Source of the DNA: Betaproteobacteria bacterium | GTDB taxonomy: Bacteria > Pseudomonadota > Gammaproteobacteria > Burkholderiales > SG8-41 | Reading direction: 5' to 3' | DNA length: 42,164 nt | Assembly: GCA_947465215.1 (NCBI GenBank) | Contig: CANHZX010000004.1 | Coordinates: 1-42,164 of the forward strand | Translations under genes and position numbers: made by a program | Notes under the pieces: model-generated | Told to the model about the DNA's origin: nothing | Seen by the model: only the letters and a program-made list of their open reading frames with translations | Databases searched by the model: none | In this document: in pieces, positions 16,733 to 27,089 of the stretch | Layout of the letters: every line of letters begins with the position of its first letter | How positions within the stretch are numbered: position 1 is the first letter of the stretch

Positions 16733-19626
16733 ACCAGCACCGTTTTCAGATGAACGCCGGTATGGCTGCCCGGGTTTGCTGCGATGGTTTCCGGCGGGCC
16801 TTCGGCAATGATCCTGCCGCCACCGCCGCCGCCCTCGGGACCGAGGTCAATGACCCAGTCGGCAGTCTTGATGACGTCGAGATTGTGTTCGATGACTACA
16901 ATGGTATTGCCGTGGTCGCGCAGTCGGTGCAGCACGCGCAGCAGCAGGTCGGTGTCGTGGAAATGCAGGCCCGTTGTCGGTTCATCGAGGATGTACAGTG
17001 TGCGGCCGGTGTCGCGTTTGGACAGCTCCAACGCCAGCTTGACGCGCTGCGCCTCGCCGCCGGAGAGGGTGGTCGCACTCTGGCCCAGCGTGATGTAGCC
17101 GAGACCTACATCCATCAGCGTCTGCAGCTTGCGCGCCAGTGTTGGCACCGCGCTGAAAAACTCCAGCGCGTGTTCAACCGTCATCTCCAGTACTTCGTGG
17201 ATGGTCTTGCCCTTGTAACGGATGTCCAGCGTTTCGCGGTTGTAGCGTTTGCCGTGGCAGGTGTCGCACGGGACATAGATGTCCGGCAGGAAGTGCATCT
17301 CGACTTTTAATACACCATCACCCTGACAGGCTTCACAGCGGCCGCCTTTAACGTTGAACGAAAAGCGTCCGGCGCCGTAGCCGCGCGCACGGGATTCCGG
17401 CACGCCGGCATACAGCTCGCGGATCGGCGTGAACAGGCCGGTGTAGGTTGCGGGATTGGAGCGGGGTGTCCGGCCGATCGGGCTCTGGTCGACATTGACG
17501 ACCTTGTCGAAGAATTCCATACCTTCGATGGAGGCGCATGGCGCGGGTTCGACATTGCTGCCGTAAAGATCGCGCGCAGCCGACAGATAGAGCGTGTCGT
17601 TGACCAGGGTCGACTTGCCGGAGCCGGAGACGCCGGTGACACAGGTCAGCAGTCCGATTGGGATGCCCACCGTAACGTCCTTGAGATTGTTGCCGTGTGC
17701 ACCCTTGATGACCAGCTGACGTTGCGGGTTAATGCGGTGTCGCAGCGCCGGCACGTCGATGCGCCGGCGTCCGGACAGGTACTGGCCCGTCAGCGATTCG
17801 GGGTGAGCGATGATTTCTGCCGGCGTACCTTCGGCGATGACGCAGCCGCCGTGTTCACCTGCACCGAGACCCATATCGACCACGTGATCGGCATGCATGA
17901 TCGCATCGTGATCGTGCTCGACGACGATTACCGAGTTGCCGATGTCGCGCAACCGCTTGAGCATGTCGAGCAGCCGCGTATTGTCGCGCTGGTGCAGGCC
18001 GATCGATGGTTCATCGAGCACATACATCACGCCGGTCAGGCCGGAACCAATCTGGCTGGCGAGACGTATGCGCTGCGATTCACCGCCGGAAAGTGTGTCG
18101 GCCGAGCGGTCGAGCGACAGATAATCCAGGCCGACATCCACCAGAAAACGCAGGCGGTTGCTGATTTCACCGGCAATTTTTTCGGCGATGGCCTGTCGGG
18201 CACCGGTCAGTTTCAGATTGTCGAAGAAACGCATCGCGTCGCCGAGTTGCAGCGCGGACAGTGCGTAGATCGGCTGACGTGCTACCAGCACATGCCGCGC
18301 TTCGCGCCGCAGGCGTGTGCCCTGGCAGTCGGGGCACTGCTGGGTGTTCAGATACTTGGCGAGCTCTTCCTTGACCACCGGCGAGTCGGTTTCCTTGTGC
18401 CGCCGTTCGAGGTTGGGCACAACGCCTTCAAAGGCATGTTCCTTGACATAGGATTTGCCACGTTCGCCGACGTAGGTGAAGCGAATCGCGGTTTTGCCGG
18501 AACCGTAGAGCACTGCCTGACGCGCTTCTTCGGGCAGTTCGTTGAACGGCGCTTCGATGTCAAAGCCGTAATGGGCGGCCAGGCCCTGCAGCATCTGGAA
18601 ATAGAACTGGTTGCGACGATCCCAGCCTTTGATCGCGCCTGCGGCGAGCGACATTTCAGGAAAAGCCGCGATGCGTTTAGGATCGAAGAAGGTGATCGAG
18701 CCCAGCCCGTCGCAGCGCTGGCAGGCGCCGGCCGGATTGTTGAACGAAAACAGCCGGGGTTCGAGTTCGGGCGACGCAAAGCCGCATTGCGGGCAGGCAA
18801 GGCGCGCCGAGAATGAATGTTCCTGGCCGCTGTCCATATCGACAGCTACGGCGCGACCGTCGCCATGACGCAGAGCGGTTTCAAACGATTCAGCAAGACG
18901 CTGCCGCAGTTCTTCGCGAACCTTGACGCGGTCAACGACAACATCGATGGTGTGTTTGGTGTTCTTTTTCAGCGCCGGCATGGCATCAATGTCGTGTACC
19001 TTGCCGTCGAGGCGTACACGCACGAAACCCTGCGCGCGCAGTTCATCGATCAGCGCCGACTGTTCACCCTTGCGGTCATTGACTACCGGGGCGAGGATCA
19101 TCAGCTTGGTGTCCTCGGGCATCTGCAGCACGTGATCGACCATCTGTGCGACCGACTGTGCGGCAAGCAGTACATCATGTTCGGGACAGTGTGGTTCTCC
19201 GATACGCGCGTAAAGCAGGCGCAGGTAATCATGAATCTCTGTGACGGTTCCCACCGTCGAGCGCGGGTTGTGGCTGGAGGCTTTCTGCTCGATGGCAATT
19301 GCAGGAGACAAGCCTTCAATCATGTCGACGTCGGGCTTTTCCATCAGCTGCAGAAACTGCCGGGCGTAGGCCGACAGCGACTCGACGTAGCGGCGCTGGC
19401 CTTCCGCGTAGAGTGTGTCGAAGGCCAGTGAAGATTTGCCCGAACCGGACAGTCCGGTGATCACCACCAGCCTGTTGCGTGGCAGATCAAGACTGATGTT
19501 TTTCAGGTTGTGCGTGCGTGCGCCGCGTACGCGGATCTGCCCGGCGCCGACTGGCGGCAAAGGCATATCGGTTTGCGGTTTGGCCGGCAGGGCGACCAGT
19601 TTCGGCGGCGTTGAGCGCGCTGTCAT
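16729..19626 (-). CDS. uvrA: Excinuclease ABC subunit A
   Basis: UvrA is the ATP-binding damage-recognition subunit of nucleotide excision repair. The product has 965 residues with two ABC modules: Walker [10 protein letters not shown] at about 58-66 and GVSGSGKST in the second half. The signatures are [16 protein letters not shown] and [16 protein letters not shown]. Zinc fingers include CPQCGF with CQRCDG, and CEACQGDG with CDTCHGKR. The frame is open upstream to 19818, but that would run into the divergent MFS gene, so the ATG at 19626 is preferred. Compared with E. coli it has about 29 extra N-terminal residues; a later start at 19566 is possible. No clear LexA box was seen upstream. Confidence 0.95.
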   Translation of the reverse strand: MTARSTPPKLVALPAKPQTDMPLPPVGAGQIRVRGARTHNLKNISLDLPRNRLVVITGLSGSGKSSLAFDTLYAEGQRRYVESLSAYARQFLQLMEKPDVDMIEGLSPAIAIEQKASSHNPRSTVGTVTEIHDYLRLLYARIGEPHCPEHDVLLAAQSVAQMVDHVLQMPEDTKLMILAPVVNDRKGEQSALIDELRAQGFVRVRLDGKVHDIDAMPALKKNTKHTIDVVVDRVKVREELRQRLAESFETALRHGDGRAVAVDMDSGQEHSFSARLACPQCGFASPELEPRLFSFNNPAGACQRCDGLGSITFFDPKRIAAFPEMSLAAGAIKGWDRRNQFYFQMLQGLAAHYGFDIEAPFNELPEEARQAVLYGSGKTAIRFTYVGERGKSYVKEHAFEGVVPNLERRHKETDSPVVKEELAKYLNTQQCPDCQGTRLRREARHVLVARQPIYALSALQLGDAMRFFDNLKLTGARQAIAEKIAGEISNRLRFLVDVGLDYLSLDRSADTLSGGESQRIRLASQIGSGLTGVMYVLDEPSIGLHQRDNTRLLDMLKRLRDIGNSVIVVEHDHDAIMHADHVVDMGLGAGEHGGCVIAEGTPAEIIAHPESLTGQYLSGRRRIDVPALRHRINPQRQLVIKGAHGNNLKDVTVGIPIGLLTCVTGVSGSGKSTLVNDTLYLSAARDLYGSNVEPAPCASIEGMEFFDKVVNVDQSPIGRTPRSNPATYTGLFTPIRELYAGVPESRARGYGAGRFSFNVKGGRCEACQGDGVLKVEMHFLPDIYVPCDTCHGKRYNRETLDIRYKGKTIHEVLEMTVEHALEFFSAVPTLARKLQTLMDVGLGYITLGQSATTLSGGEAQRVKLALELSKRDTGRTLYILDEPTTGLHFHDTDLLLRVLHRLRDHGNTIVVIEHNLDVIKTADWVIDLGPEGGGGGGRIIAEGPPETIAANPGSHTGVHLKTVLV

Positions 19627-19651
19627 GTCAGAGACCAAAGGTAAACCTGTT

Positions 19652-19680
19652 AATATACGCGCATAAGCAGTTACTCCCAA
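19652..19680 (-). promoter_or_regulatory. uvrA: Promoter-like site for uvrA
   Basis: Read on the minus strand, TTGGGA (19680-19675) and TATATT (19657-19652) are separated by 17 bases. The predicted transcript would start about 20 bases before the uvrA ATG. The site fits the 106-base divergent gap with the MFS gene. It supports the start at 19626 rather than a more upstream one. Confidence 0.55.
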
Positions 19681-19732
19681 CTGTTCCCCGGTTTTCGCCC
19701 CCAGATTTCCTTTTTCCGCCCCCCGCCCGTCC

Positions 19733-20923
19733 ATGTCGTCGCGCAGCAAAATGACCCCGCTCGAATTGCGGGCCAGCATCGGTCTGTCCGGCATTTTCGG
19801 ACTGCGGCTGCTGGGCATGTTCGTGATCCTGCCGGTGTTCGCGATTTATGCGGAACACCTGCCCGGCGGCGATAACCTGACGCTGGTCGGGCTCGCCATC
19901 GGCGCCTACGGCCTGACCCAGGCGCTGCTGCAAATTCCCTTTGGTTGGTGGTCTGACCGCTATGGCCGCAAGCCGGTGGTCTATATCGGGCTGGTGATAT
20001 TCGCGGTCGGCAGTTTTGTCGCCGCACTGGCGCCGAATATCTATATGGTCATCTTCGGCCGCATGCTGCAGGGTGCAGGCGCGATTTCCGCCGCGGTCAT
20101 CGCAATGACTGCCGACCTGACCCGTGAAGACCAGCGCGCGAAAGCCATGGCGATGATCGGTTCGACCATCGGTGTGGCGTTTGCGCTGTCGCTGGTGGCC
20201 AGTCCCTGGCTCAACAGTCTGATCGGCGTGCCGGGCATTTTTGCATTGACCGGCGTTCTCGCTTTGGGGGCGATGCTGGTGATGTGGCGTGTCATCCCGG
20301 ACGCGCCGCAGGTGCCGCCGGCGCCCGGTCGCGCACTGAAGGATTTCTGGCATGTGCTGACCGATCCGCAGCTGGCACGGCTGAACTGGGGTATCTTCGC
20401 CTTGCATGCCGTATTGATGGCGCTATTCATCGTCGTGCCCTTCGGGCTGCGAGATGTCGGGCTGCCGGTCGGTTCGCACTGGCAGGTCTATCTTCCGGTG
20501 ATGCTGGGATCGTTTGTGCTGATGATGCCTGCAGTATTGCAGGCGGGAAATCCGGTGTTGCTACGGCGCTGGTTCATTGTGTCGATCGCCATATTGCTGA
20601 TTGCCCATTTGGCATTGCCCTGGCTGCAGGGCAGCGTCTGGCTTTTATCATTGTTTTTGCTGGCATTTTTTTCGCCCTTCAACGCGCTGGAAGCCATGTT
20701 GCCGACGTTGACGACACGTTTGGCGCCGGCCCATGCTAAGGGCACGGCGATCGGCCTTTACAGCACGATCCAGTTTTTCGGCACCTTCCTCGGCGCTTCT
20801 GCGGGCGGCGTGCTCTACAAGAACTGGGGGGCGGGTGCGGTGATCGGCTTCGACGTCGTGCTGCTGGCGATCTGGCTTATACTCGCCCTCGGCATGCGCG
20901 TGCCGCCTGTAAAAAACGCGTAA
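19733..20923 (+). CDS. MFS transporter, YajR-like
   Basis: The 396-residue protein has about twelve hydrophobic segments and the MFS motif [12 protein letters not shown] between TM2 and TM3, so it is an inner-membrane secondary transporter. The N-terminal [30 protein letters not shown] resembles the YajR group. It lacks the soluble C-terminal domain of E. coli YajR. It lies between uvrA (divergent) and ssb (same strand, 65 bases on). The substrate is unknown. A second in-frame ATG at 19751 could also be the start. Confidence 0.85.
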   Translation: MSSRSKMTPLELRASIGLSGIFGLRLLGMFVILPVFAIYAEHLPGGDNLTLVGLAIGAYGLTQALLQIPFGWWSDRYGRKPVVYIGLVIFAVGSFVAALAPNIYMVIFGRMLQGAGAISAAVIAMTADLTREDQRAKAMAMIGSTIGVAFALSLVASPWLNSLIGVPGIFALTGVLALGAMLVMWRVIPDAPQVPPAPGRALKDFWHVLTDPQLARLNWGIFALHAVLMALFIVVPFGLRDVGLPVGSHWQVYLPVMLGSFVLMMPAVLQAGNPVLLRRWFIVSIAILLIAHLALPWLQGSVWLLSLFLLAFFSPFNALEAMLPTLTTRLAPAHAKGTAIGLYSTIQFFGTFLGASAGGVLYKNWGAGAVIGFDVVLLAIWLILALGMRVPPVKNA

Positions 20924-20988
20924 ACGCCCCGGACGGCGGGCGCGTTACTGACACTAATTGATGCGTTCAAATCAAAAGGAAAACCGAT

Positions 20989-21459
20989 ATGGCATCCGTC
21001 AACAAAGTGATTTTGATTGGCAACCTCGGCAAGGATCCGGAAACGCGGTATCTGCCGAGCGGTGAAGCATTGACAAGTTTCAGTATCGCTACATCGGAGA
21101 CCTGGAAGGACAAGACCAGCGGCGAGAAAAAAGAAGCGACTGAGTGGCACCGCATCAGCGCGTTTGGCAAGTTGGCCGAGATCTGCGGGGAGTATCTGCG
21201 TAAAGGTTCGCAGGTCTACATCGAGGGATCTTTGCGCACCCGGAAGTGGCAGGACAAAGAAGGCCAGGATCGTTATACGACCGAAGTCCGGGCGGATCAG
21301 ATGCGAATGCTGGGCAGCCGGGGTGGTGGTGAAGGCGGCGGTGGAGGCGGTGGCATGCGTGAACCTGCCGCGGCGCCGAGTGGTGGCAGTTCCTCGAAGG
21401 CGCCGGCGAAGAAAAGCGGCGGCAGTTTCGACGACATGGATGACGACATTCCGTTTTAA
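20989..21459 (+). CDS. ssb: Single-stranded DNA-binding protein
   Basis: SSB coats single-stranded DNA in replication, repair and recombination. The 156 residues contain the OB fold ([49 protein letters not shown]). A flexible Gly/Ser-rich linker with a run of seven glycines follows, and then the protein-interaction tip DDDIPF. AAGGA about eight bases before the ATG is the ribosome binding site. In E. coli ssb is divergent from uvrA; here an MFS gene separates them and ssb has a terminator shared with ackA. Confidence 0.98.
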   Translation: MASVNKVILIGNLGKDPETRYLPSGEALTSFSIATSETWKDKTSGEKKEATEWHRISAFGKLAEICGEYLRKGSQVYIEGSLRTRKWQDKEGQDRYTTEVRADQMRMLGSRGGGEGGGGGGGMREPAAAPSGGSSSKAPAKKSGGSFDDMDDDIPF

Positions 21460-21477
21460 GCCGTCATGTAAGTTTGT

Positions 21478-21502
21478 AAAAACCGGGCTCAGCCCGGTTT
21501 TT
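21478..21502. terminator. Bidirectional terminator between ssb and ackA
   Basis: AACCGGGC (21481-21488) pairs with GCCCGGTT (21492-21499) around TCA. A/T extensions lengthen the stem to about 11 pairs and give a T-run on either strand. It serves ssb on the + strand and acetate kinase on the - strand. The CCGGG/CCCGG core resembles the terminator after rplQ. Confidence 0.88.
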
Positions 21503-21509
21503 TATGACA

Positions 21510-22685
21510 TCAGCCCGGAGCATCCAATAGACGGCGGGTGTGAGCGGCAATCACCGCCTCCTCATCGGTCGGGATCACGCAGACGGCAACCCGGCTGGCG
21601 GCAGTTGAAATGCGCAGGGCATTGCCGGCGTTAGCCGCGGGATCAATTTCGATGCCCAACCAGCTGAGTTTCGCGCAAATCTGCGCACGCACGGCAACGG
21701 CGTGTTCACCGATGCCGCCGGTGAAGACCAATGCATCCAGTCCTTCCAGCGCCGCGGCGAGCGCGCCGGTTTCCAACACTGCGCGATAGACGAATTGGTC
21801 CACGGCTTCTGTCGCGCGCGGATCGCTGCTGTCGAGCAGCGCACGCATATCGTTGCTGATGCCGGAAACCCCCAGTAGTCCGGATTGCCGGTAAAGCAGG
21901 TCTTCGACGGCTGCCGACGACATTTTGCGTTCATGCATCAGGTAAAAAATTACGCCCGGATCAATCGAGCCGCAGCGCGTGCCCATCACCAGTCCATTCA
22001 GCGTGCTGAAGCCCATGGTGGTGGCGATGCTGCGCCGCTGGTGCATGGCGCAGAGGCTGGCGCCGTTGCCAAGATGGGCAACGATGACCCGGCCGTCGGC
22101 GCGTGTACCCAATGCCGCCGGCAGCGCGCCGGCGATGTGTTCGTAAGACAGTCCGTGAAATCCGTAACGGCGCAGCCCCTGTTCGGTGACGGCGCGGGGC
22201 AAGGCGAAAGACTGGGCGACCGCAGGCTGGGTGCGGTGGAAGGCCGTGTCGAAGCAGGCGACCTGAGGAAGATCGGGGCGCAGTTTGCGCAGCGCCAGGA
22301 TCGCCGCCAGGTTGTGGGGTTGGTGGAGCGGAGCCAGCGGCGCGAGGGCTTGCAACCCGCTGAGACTGGCCTCATCAATGAGGATGGGGGCGTCGTGGTG
22401 TTCTCCACCGTGCACCACTCGATGTCCGGCGCCGAGCAGCTGACTTGCGTAGCCACCGTCTTCCAGCCAGGCGAATAGCCAGCTCAGAGCGCCTTCATGG
22501 TCCAGCTCGCCCGGCGGCAGGACACCCGGCAGGGGGGCACGGTCGTTCCGTGCGGAGAAGGCTGGGGTGGAGCCGATGCCTGACACCGTGCCAAGGACCG
22601 TGCGTTGGAGCGGTTGGCCGGTGTTGAAAACGGCAAATTTGATGCTGGATGAACCGGCGTTGAGTACGAGAATCTGGCTGGACAT
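21510..22685 (-). CDS. ackA: Acetate kinase
   Basis: Acetate kinase interconverts acetate plus ATP and acetyl phosphate in the cytoplasm. The 391 residues match the family. It shows LNAGSSSIKF at the N-terminus, GHRVVHGGE, ACFDTAFHRTQP, HLGNGASLCA, MGTRCGSIDPG and FTGGIGEHA. The frame is open upstream to 22928, but the family start MSSQILVLNAGSSS sets the ATG at 22685. No phosphotransacetylase gene is adjacent, so acetyl phosphate would be supplied by an enzyme encoded elsewhere. It converges on ssb. Confidence 0.95.
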   Translation of the reverse strand: MSSQILVLNAGSSSIKFAVFNTGQPLQRTVLGTVSGIGSTPAFSARNDRAPLPGVLPPGELDHEGALSWLFAWLEDGGYASQLLGAGHRVVHGGEHHDAPILIDEASLSGLQALAPLAPLHQPHNLAAILALRKLRPDLPQVACFDTAFHRTQPAVAQSFALPRAVTEQGLRRYGFHGLSYEHIAGALPAALGTRADGRVIVAHLGNGASLCAMHQRRSIATTMGFSTLNGLVMGTRCGSIDPGVIFYLMHERKMSSAAVEDLLYRQSGLLGVSGISNDMRALLDSSDPRATEAVDQFVYRAVLETGALAAALEGLDALVFTGGIGEHAVAVRAQICAKLSWLGIEIDPAANAGNALRISTAASRVAVCVIPTDEEAVIAAHTRRLLDAPG

Positions 22686-22840
22686 GGCGGAATTTCCGGA
22701 AAAATTCTTTTTCTTCAATGAGCTACGTGACCCCTGATTGTGCCGCGAGTGTTGCGTTGCGCCAAGCGTGGCCGGGGGGGGCTTGAAAAGGGCCATGGAG
22801 CACCCCCACATCCCCGGAAAGTCAGTGTAACCGTCTAAGG

Positions 22841-22846
22841 TATAAT
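22841..22846 (+). promoter_or_regulatory. Perfect -10 box upstream of fmdB
   Basis: A TATAAT hexamer lies 26 bases before the fmdB ATG. No good -35 hexamer is seen 16-18 bases upstream, so the promoter would depend on an activator or a weak -35. It is the likely start of the fmdB-DUF502-aspS transcript. Confidence 0.45.
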
Positions 22847-22871
22847 GCTTTTTTAGCTTTTGGGGTGCGTC

Positions 22872-23147
22872 ATGCCAATTTACGAATACCGTTGCGAAGC
22901 CTGCGGTTTCCAGAAAGAATTCCTCCAACGCATCAGCGATGCGCCGCTGAAGGACTGTCCGGAATGCGGCAAAAGCAGTCTTGCCAAAATGGTGACTGCA
23001 GCCGGTTTCCAGTTGAAGGGCAGCGGTTGGTATGCGACCGACTTCAAGAACAAGGGCGGCACCAAGCCGACCGAGTCGGCGAAAAAAGAAGAAACCAAAT
23101 CAGAACAGCCTGCCTGCGGCACCGGCGCCTGTCCTGCCTCTAATTAA
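22872..23147 (+). CDS. FmdB-family zinc-ribbon protein
   Basis: This is a 91-residue protein of the FmdB/CxxC_CxxC_SSSS family. The N-terminus MPIYEYRCEACGFQKEFLQ has the first CxxC, and DCPECGKSSLAKM has the second with the SS motif. These four cysteines should bind one metal ion. The C-terminus is Lys/Glu-rich and ends with two further cysteines (ACGTGAC). The family's role is not settled; it was first proposed as a regulator. GGGGTG before the ATG is the ribosome binding site. It is followed by DUF502 and aspS, a common betaproteobacterial arrangement. Confidence 0.9.
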   Translation: MPIYEYRCEACGFQKEFLQRISDAPLKDCPECGKSSLAKMVTAAGFQLKGSGWYATDFKNKGGTKPTESAKKEETKSEQPACGTGACPASN

Positions 23148-23245
23148 TTGATGCAATAAGCGGCCGCAGGCGGTGTCAGCAAGCGCCGCCGCGCTGATCT
23201 TCGCCGCAAGCGCGCGGATTCCCTAATTGCGCCACGGCTCCCTTC

Positions 23246-23869
23246 ATGTTCAAAAAATCTTCCATCAAGAGCTACATCATTACCGGCCTGCTGATCTGGG
23301 TGCCGCTGGTGATCACGCTATGGGTGCTCAATCTGCTGGTCGGCACTCTCGATCAGACGCTGCAGTTGCTGCCGCAGTCGTTCCTGACGGAAAGCTGGCT
23401 TGGCGTGCATGTGCCCGGCCTGGGAGTCATCCTGACGGTGCTGATCGTGCTGATCACCGGCATGATCACGGCGAATATGCTCGGACAGCGGTTGGTGCGC
23501 CTGTGGGAAGGCATTCTCGCGCGCATCCCCGTGGTCAGCTCGATCTACAACAGCGTCAAGCAGGTCAGTGATACGCTGTTTTCTGGAACCGGCCATGCCT
23601 TCCGCAAGGTACTGCTGGTGCGCTACCCGCATCCGCAGGCCTGGTCACTGGCGTTCCAGACCAATGTGCCGCCCGAGATTGCCAGCCGGCTACCAGAGGA
23701 TCATGTCGCCGTGTTCATTCCGACGACCCCGAGTCCGGTGAACGGCTTTTATTTTTACGTACGGCGCGAAGATGTCATCGAGGTTGATATTCCCGTTGAT
23801 GTCGCCTTCAAGTACATCGTATCGATGGGTGTGGTCGCAACCACAGTTAACCCGGCGAAATCCAGATAA
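23246..23869 (+). CDS. DUF502 family membrane protein
   Basis: The 207-residue protein belongs to the DUF502 family, which has no settled function. Two strong hydrophobic segments occur near residues 10-35 and 55-80, so it is an inner-membrane protein. The remainder includes the family segment RIPVVSSIYNSVKQVSDTLFS, VLLVRYPHPQAWSLAFQT and FIPTTPSPVNGFYFYV. It lies 20 bases before aspS in the same orientation. Ribosome binding signals before the ATG are poor. No function is proposed. Confidence 0.88.
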   Translation: MFKKSSIKSYIITGLLIWVPLVITLWVLNLLVGTLDQTLQLLPQSFLTESWLGVHVPGLGVILTVLIVLITGMITANMLGQRLVRLWEGILARIPVVSSIYNSVKQVSDTLFSGTGHAFRKVLLVRYPHPQAWSLAFQTNVPPEIASRLPEDHVAVFIPTTPSPVNGFYFYVRREDVIEVDIPVDVAFKYIVSMGVVATTVNPAKSR

Positions 23870-23889
23870 TCCACTGAAACCACAAAACC

Positions 23890-25674
<1,785 letters not shown>

Positions 25675-25710
25675 ACGGCGCCGGTTTTCGCATACGCTGC
25701 GGCCTCAGGC

Positions 25711-26127
25711 ATGCGCAAGTCGCTGAAGTCGCTGTTATTGCTGGCGGCGTTGCTCATCGCGTCTCCGGCGCTGGCACGCGGGGACTGGTCTTCGCAGGGT
25801 ATCCGTCTGCAGGAGCTGCCTGATGAGGCGCAGCAGACCATGCAGTTGATCCAGCGCGGCGGCCCCTATCCCCACGAGCGCGACGGCATTACTTTCGGCA
25901 ATTATGAAAAACAGTTGCCTGTAGCGCCGCGCGGCCATTACCGCGAATACACCGTGATCACGCCGGGTATCAATCACCGCGGCGCGCGCCGCATCGTCGT
26001 CGGTTGCGAACGGCAACAGACGCTGATCAGATCGTCCAGCCTGTTGTCGTTGCCGCAATGCCGTGACGGGGGCAGCTTCTATTACACCGCGGATCATTAC
26101 CGTTCCTTCCGGCGGATCACCGAATGA
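25711..26127 (+). CDS. Secreted RNase Sa/barnase-type ribonuclease
   Basis: The 138-residue protein begins with a signal peptide (basic start, hydrophobic core, likely cleavage after ASPALA near residue 22). The mature part matches microbial guanyl-specific ribonucleases such as RNase Sa: YPHERDGITFGNYEKQLP, then GHYREYTVITPG, RGARRIVVG and YYTADHYRSF. By alignment the catalytic residues are E79, R93 or R94, and H129. The usual NRE motif reads NYE (residues 64-66), so one conserved basic residue is replaced. The stop overlaps the next ATG by four bases, and that gene encodes a barstar-type inhibitor. It probably acts outside the cytoplasm as a toxin or scavenging nuclease. Confidence 0.88.
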   Translation: MRKSLKSLLLLAALLIASPALARGDWSSQGIRLQELPDEAQQTMQLIQRGGPYPHERDGITFGNYEKQLPVAPRGHYREYTVITPGINHRGARRIVVGCERQQTLIRSSSLLSLPQCRDGGSFYYTADHYRSFRRITE

Positions 26128-26543
26128 AATCCATCCTTCCATCCACAGAACACAACGGGCTGTATCAGGCGCCTGCGGATGCCGCGCCGCTGCGCCGTGC
26201 CGTGCGTGATGCCGGCCTGTGCTGGCATGTCGTCGATCTGCAGCGTGCACGGGGTAAGCGCGCGCTGTTCACGGCATTTGCGCGCGAATTTTCTTTCCCG
26301 ACGACTTTTGGCGGGAACTGGGATGCGCTGGCTGATGCGCTGCAGGACCTGTCTTGGCGTACGGAGCCGGGGCGTATTGTCTTGCTGCGCGGACTGGATG
26401 CGTTTGCTTCAGCGGCACCGGATGATCAGGCCATGCTGCACGAAATACTGTCGGCGACGGCGCTGTACTGGAGGGGCCGCAAACGCTTGTTTATCGTGTT
26501 GGCGTCTGAAGATGCGGGCTGGCCGGCGTGGCCGCAGTCATGA
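26124..26543 (+). CDS. Barstar family ribonuclease inhibitor
   Basis: The 139-residue protein has the barstar signature FSFPTTFGGNWDALADAL near residues 56-73. D67 and D71 correspond to barstar D35 and D39, which block the barnase active site. No signal peptide is seen, so it should protect the cytoplasm from the ribonuclease made by the preceding gene. It overlaps that gene by four bases and also overlaps the nudB start by four bases, so all three are probably cotranslated. The N-terminal part before residue 30 has no clear counterpart. Confidence 0.88.
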   Translation: MKSILPSTEHNGLYQAPADAAPLRRAVRDAGLCWHVVDLQRARGKRALFTAFAREFSFPTTFGGNWDALADALQDLSWRTEPGRIVLLRGLDAFASAAPDDQAMLHEILSATALYWRGRKRLFIVLASEDAGWPAWPQS

Positions 26544-26992
26544 ATTACAAGCAGCCAGTTTCCGTGCTGGTGCTGGTGCATACGGCTGATTTACAGGTGC
26601 TGCTACTGGAGCGCGCAGACCGTCCCGGTTTCTGGCAATCAGTGACCGGCAGTCAGGATCCCGGAGAGACGCTCGCCGAAACGGCGCGGCGCGAACTGGC
26701 GGAGGAGACCGGTATCCAGGTCGACCCTGAGGGGCTGGTCGACTGGAAGCTGCAGAATCAATATGAAATTTACCTGCACTGGCGCCATCGTTATGCACCG
26801 GGTGTTACCCACAATACGGAACATGTTTATGCGTTGACCCTTCCTGCAGTGCGGGATGTGGTGCTCGCTCCACGCGAACACCTGGCCTGGCAGTGGCTTC
26901 CGTGGCGCGAAGCGGCGGATCGCGTGTTTTCATTGAGCAATGCCGAGGCGATTCGCCAGTTGCCGCAGCGTGTTGCACTGCGTGATGAATAA
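26540..26992 (+). CDS. nudB: Dihydroneopterin triphosphate diphosphatase (Nudix)
   Basis: NudB removes pyrophosphate from dihydroneopterin triphosphate in folate synthesis. The 150 residues begin MNYKQPVSVLVLVHT, like the E. coli protein. The Nudix box runs from the G of GSQDPGE through RRELAEETGI. The later HRYAPGVTHNTEH and EHLAWQWL are shared with E. coli NudB. The ATG at 26540 overlaps the barstar stop; a GTG at 26528 is also in frame but gives a less typical N-terminus. Linkage to aspS is common in betaproteobacteria. Confidence 0.9.
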   Translation: MNYKQPVSVLVLVHTADLQVLLLERADRPGFWQSVTGSQDPGETLAETARRELAEETGIQVDPEGLVDWKLQNQYEIYLHWRHRYAPGVTHNTEHVYALTLPAVRDVVLAPREHLAWQWLPWREAADRVFSLSNAEAIRQLPQRVALRDE

Positions 26993-27089
26993 ACCGGGTT
27001 TGGCAGGGGAATTTGAGTCGGGTTTTTCTGTCAAAATACGGTAATAATTGGTGTTTTCCCCGCAGCATGATGATCTGGAAAAGGGCCGG

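Noticed and set aside
17695-18816. A 373-codon plus-strand open frame inside uvrA
   Set aside because: It is antisense to UvrA coding sequence and shows the composition of a shadow frame, with no domain seen.
19627-19818. A 64-codon N-terminal extension of UvrA
   Set aside because: It would overlap the divergent MFS gene and the promoter-like site, and has no counterpart in known UvrA proteins.
21333-21360. Glycine-codon repeat in ssb as a simple-sequence contingency repeat
   Set aside because: The repeated GGT/GGC codons are the normal flexible linker of SSB and are not a uniform unit likely to slip.
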